DNA of 5,782 nt from CBDTTW01 sp965363675 (lineage in GTDB: Bacteria > Bacteroidota > Rhodothermia > Rhodothermales > DASSAV01), in assembly GCA_965363675.1 (NCBI GenBank), contig CBDTTW010000190.1, forward strand, positions 1 to 5,782. Direction: 5' to 3'. The position numbers and the translations under genes are program-made. This document shows positions 1-4,298 of the stretch, in pieces (position 1 is the stretch's first letter; the number at the start of each line of letters is the position of its first letter). A model generated the notes under the pieces. That model saw nothing but the letters and a program-made list of their open reading frames with translations. It made no database searches and was not told the origin of the DNA.

Positions 1-606
1 GCGGGCGGCGAGCACGTCGCTCGGCATGGCCGCCCCGACCGAGAGCCGGTTTTGCGCGTCGGCCAGGTGCGCCTCGACGTAGGCCAGCGCTGACTCCAGC
101 GCCTGCAGGACGGCGCGGGCTTCGTAGAGCCGCCAGTAGGCCTGGCGCGTCTCGAAGGCCACGTCGGCCTCGGCGGCCTGCCGGTCCTGCCGGGCGGCGT
201 CGGCGCGGAAGCGGGCGCTCCGGATGGCGGCGGCCGTACGCCCGCCGTTGTAAAGCGGCTGGTCGGCGCTCAGTTGCAGATGGTAGCGGTTCAGCTCGAC
301 CGGCGCGAGCGTGAACGCCTGCGTATCCACGCCGGGGATCGGTGGAATCTCGAAGTCGATCTGAGGGATGTTGCCGCTCAGGCGCGTATAGGCGGCGTAG
401 GTCTCAAATGCCGGGCGGCGCTCGGCGCGGGCGCGGCGCAGCGCGGCCTCCTGCACGGACGTGCGCGCGGCGGCGGCGGCCACCGAGGCGCTGGCCTCGA
501 GCGCGCGCGCGACGGCCTCCTCGGCCGAGAGCGGAAGCGGCGCCTGCGCCCGGCCGGTCGCCGGCGCGAGCAGAATCAGGGCAAGGGCAAACGCAGCGAG
601 GCGCAT
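1..606 (-). CDS. TolC-family outer membrane efflux protein, N-terminal part (cut by window edge)
   Basis: This is the first 202 codons of an outer-membrane channel of the TolC/OEP type, which forms the exit duct of tripartite efflux pumps or type I secretion systems. The ATG at 606-604 opens a clear signal peptide (MRLAAFALALILLAPATGRA, cleavage likely before QA). The mature part starts with the usual 'LSAEEAVARALEAS' helix. It continues as alanine- and arginine-rich, coiled-coil-like helices broken by a beta-strand segment. Around residues 108-118 is the family hallmark QPLYNGGRTAA, and near the edge QNRLSVGAAMPSDVLAAR. Family members usually run to roughly 420-480 residues, so about half is missing; the frame is open to base 1. 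No Shine-Dalgarno sequence precedes the start. The inner-membrane pump and adaptor genes, if any, would lie beyond base 1. The family call is firm; the substrate is unknown. Confidence 0.9.
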   Translation of the reverse strand, partial: MRLAAFALALILLAPATGRAQAPLPLSAEEAVARALEASASVAAAAARTSVQEAALRRARAERRPAFETYAAYTRLSGNIPQIDFEIPPIPGVDTQAFTLAPVELNRYHLQLSADQPLYNGGRTAAAIRSARFRADAARQDRQAAEADVAFETRQAYWRLYEARAVLQALESALAYVEAHLADAQNRLSVGAAMPSDVLAAR

Positions 607-683
607 GGCGTGCAAAACGGCAAAACCGAAAGCAGCGGACCCGGAGGCCGATGCGGAGAGGCTGATACCGGCGCCCCCTCGGC

Positions 684-712
684 AGTTTAGACGCCGCCGC
701 CCGAAAAGTCAA
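684..712 (-). promoter_or_regulatory. Candidate sigma70-like promoter of the efflux gene
   Basis: Read on the minus strand, TTGACT (712-707) is followed after exactly 17 bases by TAAACT (689-684). These match the sigma70 -35 and -10 consensus at 5/6 and 4/6 positions with the ideal spacing. It points at the efflux gene and would give an untranslated leader of about 70 bases. The AT-rich -10 stands out in a very GC-rich region. The call rests on sequence match only. Confidence 0.5.
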
Positions 713-728
713 CCGGCCTCCACGCCGG
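713..728. promoter_or_regulatory. Short inverted repeat next to the efflux-gene -35 box
   Basis: CCGGC (713-717) and GCCGG (724-728) form a perfect 5-bp inverted repeat around a 6-base centre. It directly abuts the TTGACT box of the leftward promoter, a place where a regulator could bind. GC-only arms of this length are common in such DNA, so this is a weak candidate operator. Confidence 0.2.
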
Positions 729-739
729 ATTCGGCGGGC

Positions 740-756
740 GCAGGAAAGCCGCCTGC
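740..756. promoter_or_regulatory. Short inverted repeat next to the sulfatase -35 box
   Basis: GCAGG (740-744) and CCTGC (752-756) form a perfect 5-bp inverted repeat around a 7-base centre and end exactly where the TTGACT of the rightward promoter begins. The position mirrors the inverted repeat at 713-728 beside the opposite promoter, but the sequences differ. It is a possible regulator site, held with low confidence. Confidence 0.2.
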
Positions 757-785
757 TTGACTCTGCGGCGGCGGCGGCGTTACTT
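757..785 (+). promoter_or_regulatory. Candidate promoter of the sulfatase gene
   Basis: TTGACT (757-762) is followed after 17 bases by TTACTT (780-785), a strong -35 with a poor -10 (2/6 to TATAAT). The box reads TTACTTGG in full, close to the TATCTTGG before the propeller gene. The spacer is a pure GCG triplet run. The design closely resembles the promoter facing the other way at 684-712. The start site would fall near 792, leaving a leader of about 20 bases before the ATG at 814. This placement also argues that the in-frame TTG at 757 is promoter DNA and not the start codon. Confidence 0.35.
765..779 (+). repeat. GCG triplet microsatellite, five perfect units
   Basis: Five uninterrupted GCG units fill nearly the whole spacer between the candidate -35 and -10 of the sulfatase promoter. 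The tract itself is certain; a role in regulation through change of spacer length is only a possibility. Confidence 0.7.
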
Positions 786-813
786 GGCGCTACGGACGCA
801 TCCCCCAAAGGTT

Positions 814-2328
814 ATGGTCTACCGCATAGTTTTAGCGCTGGCGCTGCTCACGCCCCTTGTCGCGGCGGCGCAGCCGCAGCGGCCCAACATCGTGCTCATC
901 TACGCCGACGACATCGGCTACGGCGACCTGGGCAGCTATGGGGCCGCGCACGCCCTCACGCCCGCCGTAGACCGGCTGGCGCAGCAGGGGCTGCGCTTCA
1001 CGCACGCCCACGCGCCGTCGGCGACCTGCACGCCCTCGCGCTACGCCCTCTTGACGGGCGAGTACGCGTGGCGCAAGCCGGGCACCGGCATTTTGCCGGG
1101 CGACGCGGCGCTCATCATCGCGCCGGGGCGGCCGACGCTGCCGGCCATGCTGCGCGCGCAGGGCTACGCCACGGGGGCCGTGGGGAAGTGGCACCTGGGG
1201 CTGGGGACGCCGGAGGACGGGCCGAACTGGAACGGCGTCATCGCGCCGGGGCCGCTCGAAATCGGCTTCGACGAGGCGTTCCTCGTGCCTGCCACCGGCG
1301 ACCGCGTGCCCACCGTCTACCTGGAGAACCACCGCATCGTCCGGCTCGACCCCGCCGACCCCATCCGGGTCAGCTTCGGCGACCCCATCGGCGACGAGCC
1401 GACCGGCCGCGAACACCCGGAACTGCTCAAGCTGCACCCCAGCCACGGCCACGACATGACCATCGTCAACGGCGTCAGCCGCATCGGCTACCTCAGCGGC
1501 GGCAAGGCGGCCCGCTGGGTCGATGAGGACATGGCCGACACGCTGGCGGCGCGGGCCGTAGACTTCATCGCGCGCCGCCGCTCCGAGCCGTTTTTTCTTT
1601 ACTTCGCCACGCACGACATCCATGTGCCCCGGATGCCGCACCCGCGTTTCCAGGGCAAAAGCGGCATGGGCGCGCGCGGCGACGCCCTGATGCAGTTCGA
1701 TGCGACCGTGGGGGCGATCCTGGAGGCGCTCGACCGCCTGGGGCTGGCCGAGAACACCCTGGTGATCCTCTCCAGCGACAACGGGCCCGTCGTGGACGAC
1801 GGCTACCGCGACGAGGCCGTGGAGAAGCTGGGCGCGCACCGACCGGCGGGGCCGCTGCGGGGCGGTAAGTACAGCGCCTTCGAGGGCGGCACGCGCGTGC
1901 CTTTCCTGGTGCGCTGGCCGGCCCGGGTGTCGCCGGGCGTCTCGGAGGCGCTGCTTTCGCACGTCGATCTGTACGCCTCGCTGGCGGCGCTCACCGGCGC
2001 GCGGCTCGAACCGGAGGCCGCCCCCGACAGCTTCGACCTGCTCGCGGCGCTCACGGGGCGCTCGGGGCAGGGCCGCGAATGGCTCGTGGGGCACGGCGCC
2101 TCGTTCATGATCGAGCGCGGCGACTGGAAGTACATCCTCCCGAGCAAGACGGCGGCCGTGCAAACGACGACCAACACCGAGACGGGCGGCGACCCGGCGC
2201 CGCAGATCTACAACCTGCGCGACGACCCCGGCGAGCGGCGCAACCTGGCTGAGGAGCATCCCGAGCGCGTGCAGGAGCTGCGCGCCCTTCTGGAGCGCAT
2301 CCGGGGCGCCGCCCGCACGCGGCCGTAG
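814..2328 (+). CDS. Secreted S1-family sulfatase (formylglycine-dependent arylsulfatase-like)
   Basis: A 504-residue periplasmic sulfatase that would hydrolyse sulfate esters, probably on a sugar. Start: the ATG at 814 opens a clean signal peptide (MVYRIVLALALLTPLVAAA, then QPQRPN). An upstream in-frame TTG at 757 would add an arginine-rich, non-signal stretch and overlaps the promoter, so it was rejected. Active-site parts in order: D32-D33 (metal ligands, in YADDIGYGD); C72 in CTPSR, the cysteine converted to formylglycine, with R76 and the LLTG tail; K125 and H127 in GKWHLG; H267 and H270 in THDIHVP; D322-N323 in SSDNGP; K352 in RGGKYSAFEGGTR. All expected catalytic residues are present and the length is normal. 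The insert around residues 190-240 (GDEPTGREHPELLK, HGHDMTIVNGVSRIGY) recalls the S1_15 subfamily from memory, some of which act on 6-sulfated amino sugars; this is unchecked. A maturase (FGE or anSME) must be encoded elsewhere. The gene ends 8 bp from the convergent propeller gene. Confidence 0.95.
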   Translation: MVYRIVLALALLTPLVAAAQPQRPNIVLIYADDIGYGDLGSYGAAHALTPAVDRLAQQGLRFTHAHAPSATCTPSRYALLTGEYAWRKPGTGILPGDAALIIAPGRPTLPAMLRAQGYATGAVGKWHLGLGTPEDGPNWNGVIAPGPLEIGFDEAFLVPATGDRVPTVYLENHRIVRLDPADPIRVSFGDPIGDEPTGREHPELLKLHPSHGHDMTIVNGVSRIGYLSGGKAARWVDEDMADTLAARAVDFIARRRSEPFFLYFATHDIHVPRMPHPRFQGKSGMGARGDALMQFDATVGAILEALDRLGLAENTLVILSSDNGPVVDDGYRDEAVEKLGAHRPAGPLRGGKYSAFEGGTRVPFLVRWPARVSPGVSEALLSHVDLYASLAALTGARLEPEAAPDSFDLLAALTGRSGQGREWLVGHGASFMIERGDWKYILPSKTAAVQTTTNTETGGDPAPQIYNLRDDPGERRNLAEEHPERVQELRALLERIRGAARTRP

Positions 2329-2336
2329 CCCACCCT

Positions 2337-3608
2337 CTAGCCGACGATGCCGCTGATGTCCACGAGGTGCATCTGGCGCCCGAGGCCGTTGTGCGGCGCA
2401 TCGACGCAGACCGTGCGGCCGTCCGGGCTGGAGCGGGGGTGCAAATCGCAGCGCCACTCGCCGGCGTAGGGCGGCGGCGCGGCGAAATACCCGAGCACGA
2501 CTTTGCGGCGGGTGGGCGTGTGGTACAGGTACAGCTCCTGGCGTCGGTACTCTCCCTTGCCCTGGGGGTAGGTGTCGTTCAGCACCCACTCGGCGCCGGG
2601 AATCGGCAGGTAGGTGTTGTGGCCGTTGGCCGTCATGATGCCTTCGCCGAGCGGCTCGACCTGGTCGGTGCGGTCGCGGTAAAGGTAGAAGCCGTCGGGG
2701 CTGCCCTTGGGGCGCGTCCAGGCGGCGATGTGCTCGGGGTCGCGCCAGATGAAGTGCGACGTGTAGCCTGAGGGGTCGAGCAAGTGCAAATCGCCGCCGT
2801 CGATGCCGACGGTGAACATGCGCGTGTAGAAGCCGCCGGTATCCTGCGCGGCGGGGGCTTTGCGCCAGCGGTGCAGGAAGATGAAGCGGCGGCTGTCCGG
2901 GCTGACGAGCAGGTGGTTGAACCAGTGGTGCATGTCCGAGAGCACACGGCCCTCGTGCGGGATGGCCGCCATGTCCGCGATGCTAAGGATCTCGCGCACG
3001 TCGCCCGTGGTCAGGTCCATCCGGTAGAGGCCCACGTCCTTGGGCGCGTGCACGCCGAGCGTGGGGTCCTCGACGCCCTGGTAGCCGTAGCCGGGGCGCA
3101 TGTTTTGCAGCCGCGCAAAGTCCGTCCCAACGGCGAAGCGGCCGTCCGGGCTGAGGGCGTAGATGGGGCGGGGCAGGGTGCGGCGCGCGCCGGTGTGCAC
3201 ATCGAGGATGCGGCTGACGAAGCGGCCGTCCTCGCGGTCGTTCCAGATGATTTCGCGGTCGGAGCCGGGGCGCCACTGGAGCATGCAGCCCTGCTGCCAG
3301 CCCCACGCGCGGCTCTCGCCGAGCGTCGTCCAGGCGTCGCCGTGTTGCGTGTTGACCATGCCGATCTGGAGGGCGTCGGCGGCGGTGGGCGTGCGGTGCT
3401 CGAAGTTGACGCTCGCGCCGAGCACGTAGCGGCCCGTAGGGTCGAACTGGAGCTTGTCGTAGTAGCCGAACCAGTGATGCTCCGGCCCCGTCGTGATGGT
3501 GCGCACGGGCGCAAGGCGGGGCTGGGCTTTCAGCAGGCCCGGAGCACAGGCCAGAGCGGCCGCGCCGGCGGCGGCGCCCTGAAGGAACGAGCGGCGGGAA
3601 AGAGACAT
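2337..3608 (-). CDS. Tat-exported beta-propeller protein (TolB/PD40-like, possibly oligogalacturonate-lyase-like)
   Basis: 423 residues, starting at the ATG 3608-3606. The N-terminus is a twin-arginine signal (SRRSFLQGAAAGAAALA, R5-R6) ending near LLKA-Q (residue 28), so the protein is exported folded, which often means a cofactor or metal. The rest consists of repeated beta-blades with PD40-type turns (FDPTGRYVL about 55, LSPDGRFAV about 152, VSPDSRRFIFL about 235, SSPDGRTV about 393), fitting a seven-bladed propeller. Striking histidine motifs are spread over the blades: HHWFGYYDK (44-52), HHWFNHL (227-233), SHFIWRD (284-290), NGHNTYLP (328-335) and RCDLHPR (386-392). Their order resembles the catalytic and Mn-binding histidines of PL22 oligogalacturonate lyases, so an acidic-sugar enzyme is a reasonable guess, not a demonstrated function. 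No Shine-Dalgarno is seen; a LacI-type palindrome lies 8 bases upstream. It is convergent with the sulfatase. The propeller and Tat calls are firm; the activity is unknown. Confidence 0.85.
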   Translation of the reverse strand: MSLSRRSFLQGAAAGAAALACAPGLLKAQPRLAPVRTITTGPEHHWFGYYDKLQFDPTGRYVLGASVNFEHRTPTAADALQIGMVNTQHGDAWTTLGESRAWGWQQGCMLQWRPGSDREIIWNDREDGRFVSRILDVHTGARRTLPRPIYALSPDGRFAVGTDFARLQNMRPGYGYQGVEDPTLGVHAPKDVGLYRMDLTTGDVREILSIADMAAIPHEGRVLSDMHHWFNHLLVSPDSRRFIFLHRWRKAPAAQDTGGFYTRMFTVGIDGGDLHLLDPSGYTSHFIWRDPEHIAAWTRPKGSPDGFYLYRDRTDQVEPLGEGIMTANGHNTYLPIPGAEWVLNDTYPQGKGEYRRQELYLYHTPTRRKVVLGYFAAPPPYAGEWRCDLHPRSSPDGRTVCVDAPHNGLGRQMHLVDISGIVG

Positions 3609-3615
3609 GGCAGGA

Positions 3616-3627
3616 GTAACCGGTTAC
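3616..3627. promoter_or_regulatory. LacI-family-type operator palindrome
   Basis: GTAACCGGTTAC is a perfect 12-bp palindrome with a central CG, the general form of LacI/GalR-family operators. It sits 8-19 bases upstream of the propeller start codon and just downstream of a -10-like box, so a bound repressor would cover the transcription start or block elongation. No regulator gene is in the window. The palindrome is seen directly; the binding family is inferred from its form. Confidence 0.6.
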
Positions 3628-3634
3628 GTTGCTC

Positions 3635-3645
3635 CCAAGATACCA
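3635..3645 (-). promoter_or_regulatory. Candidate promoter (-10/-7 box) of the propeller gene
   Basis: On the minus strand TGGTATCTT (3645-3637) reads as an extended -10 (TGn plus a 4/6 -10). The same bases continued, TATCTTGG (3642-3635), are one mismatch from the Bacteroidota -7 box TAnnTTTG. No good -35/-33 is visible in the GC-rich DNA upstream. Transcription would start near 3630, next to the palindrome at 3616-3627. Short motif, hence modest confidence. Confidence 0.4.
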
Positions 3646-3662
3646 CATGCCGGGGCGGGCGC
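3646..3662. repeat. 17-bp direct repeat, copy 1
   Basis: CATGCCGGGGCGGGCGC occurs here, upstream of the propeller promoter, and again at 5308-5324, inside the serine hydrolase at the point where its frame breaks. Both copies are on the same strand and identical over 17 bases. The sequence is low in complexity, so chance is possible. Confidence 0.45.
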
Positions 3663-3690
3663 GGCGGCTGCGCGATTTTTTCGCCGGGCG

Positions 3691-4200
3691 CTACTGCGCG
3701 CTTTTGGGCGGCGCCCACTCAGCGATGAACTTCCGCAGCGCAGCCTCGCTGTACGACTTGCCTTCTTCGAGGTCGCCGGTGCCCTGCGAATGCAGGAACG
3801 CGCCGTCCGTGTCGAGCACGAAGAGGTGCGGGTAGCCGGGGACCTCGGGGTAGGCCGCCAGAAACGCCTCGTTCTTGTTGTCCTCGCTGTAGTTCACCTT
3901 CAGCACTACGAAGGCCGCGTCCAGCGGCTCCGCGACGGCGGGGGTGGCCTTGATGTACTTTTCGAGCGCGTGGCACCACGAGCACCAGTCGCCGCCGACT
4001 TCGAGCAAAATGCGCTTGCCCGAACGCTGGGCCAGGGCGACGGCCGCCTGCAAGTCCACGGCGGGGTCGCGCGAGGGGTCATACCAGTGCGGCAGGCTGG
4101 GCTGCCCGTGAACCGTACGGGCGGGCTGCGGGGCGTCCTGGGCGCGCCCGGCGAGCGGCAGGGCGAAGGCGGCGATCAGCAGAAAAGCGGCGGTGCGCAT
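3691..4200 (-). CDS. Secreted thioredoxin-fold protein (thioredoxin_7-like, CSWC motif)
   Basis: 169 residues from the ATG at 4200-4198. A signal peptide (MRTAAFLLIAAFALPLAGRA, cleavage before QD) sends it to the periplasm. After a spacer with HWYDPSRDPAVDLQAAVALAQ comes one thioredoxin domain: strand KRILLEVGG (62-70), redox motif W72-C73-S74-W75-C76-H77, strand AAFVVLKVNYS (95-105), the cis-proline site G122-Y123-P124, and the strand HLFVLDTDG. The WCxWCH form with following ALEKYI is typical of thioredoxin_7/DsbD-gamma-like proteins, which reduce or shuffle disulfides of periplasmic partners. The partner is not evident: the sulfatase has few cysteines. The gene has its own candidate promoter, and 82 bases separate it from the propeller gene downstream on the same strand. 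No Shine-Dalgarno sequence is seen (TCCTCCGCCCC precedes the ATG). The fold is confident; the exact role is not. Confidence 0.9.
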   Translation of the reverse strand: MRTAAFLLIAAFALPLAGRAQDAPQPARTVHGQPSLPHWYDPSRDPAVDLQAAVALAQRSGKRILLEVGGDWCSWCHALEKYIKATPAVAEPLDAAFVVLKVNYSEDNKNEAFLAAYPEVPGYPHLFVLDTDGAFLHSQGTGDLEEGKSYSEAALRKFIAEWAPPKSAQ

Positions 4201-4211
4201 GGGGCGGAGGA

Positions 4212-4242
4212 TAAAGATAAAAGAGAGCTAAGGCGAACAAAA
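4212..4242 (-). promoter_or_regulatory. Candidate Bacteroidota-type promoter of the thioredoxin-like gene
   Basis: On the minus strand TTTTG (4242-4238) is followed after 18 bases by TATCTTTA (4219-4212), close to the Bacteroidota pattern TTTG, about 17-23 bases, TAnnTTTG. The stretch is strikingly AT-rich for this window. The box ends only 11 bases before the ATG, so the mRNA leader would be very short. The TATCTT core is shared with the propeller promoter. Confidence 0.5.
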
Positions 4243-4273
4243 TAAGAACAGTGGGCCTCCTGAAACGCTGCGA

Positions 4274-4298
4274 CCCGGCGCAGGTTGCAGCCGCCGGG
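4274..4298 (-). terminator. GC-rich hairpin directly after the serine hydrolase stop
   Basis: CCCGGCG and CGCCGGG form a perfect 7-bp stem (4292-4298 with 4274-4280) around an 11-base loop, beginning at the base after the TAG stop at 4301-4299. No run of T follows on the minus strand (only GTTTC), so it is not a classical intrinsic terminator. It may aid 3'-end formation or protect the mRNA end. Confidence 0.35.

Noticed and set aside
708..717. Second LacI-type half site (AACCGG) over the efflux-gene -35
   Set aside because: Only six bases match one side of the 3616-3627 palindrome and the other half is absent, so it is likely chance.
757..813. Upstream TTG start for the sulfatase
   Set aside because: It would put an arginine run (MTLRRRRRY) before an internal signal peptide. 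The TTG belongs to a TTGACT promoter box, and the ATG at 814 gives a normal signal sequence.
832..2589. Long open frame (585 codons) antisense to the sulfatase
   Set aside because: It lies opposite a gene with a full set of sulfatase catalytic residues. Its translation is arginine- and alanine-rich with no motif, as expected from the reverse strand of GC-rich coding DNA.
3661..3680. Intrinsic terminator suggested by the T run at 3676-3681
   Set aside because: The T run is on the plus strand, where no gene ends; the stem before it is only about 4 bp. For the minus-strand genes it reads as an A run.
2784..3728. Plus-strand open frame (314 codons) opposite the propeller gene
   Set aside because: It is a compositional shadow: no motif and no plausible start, and it overlaps the promoter region of the real gene.
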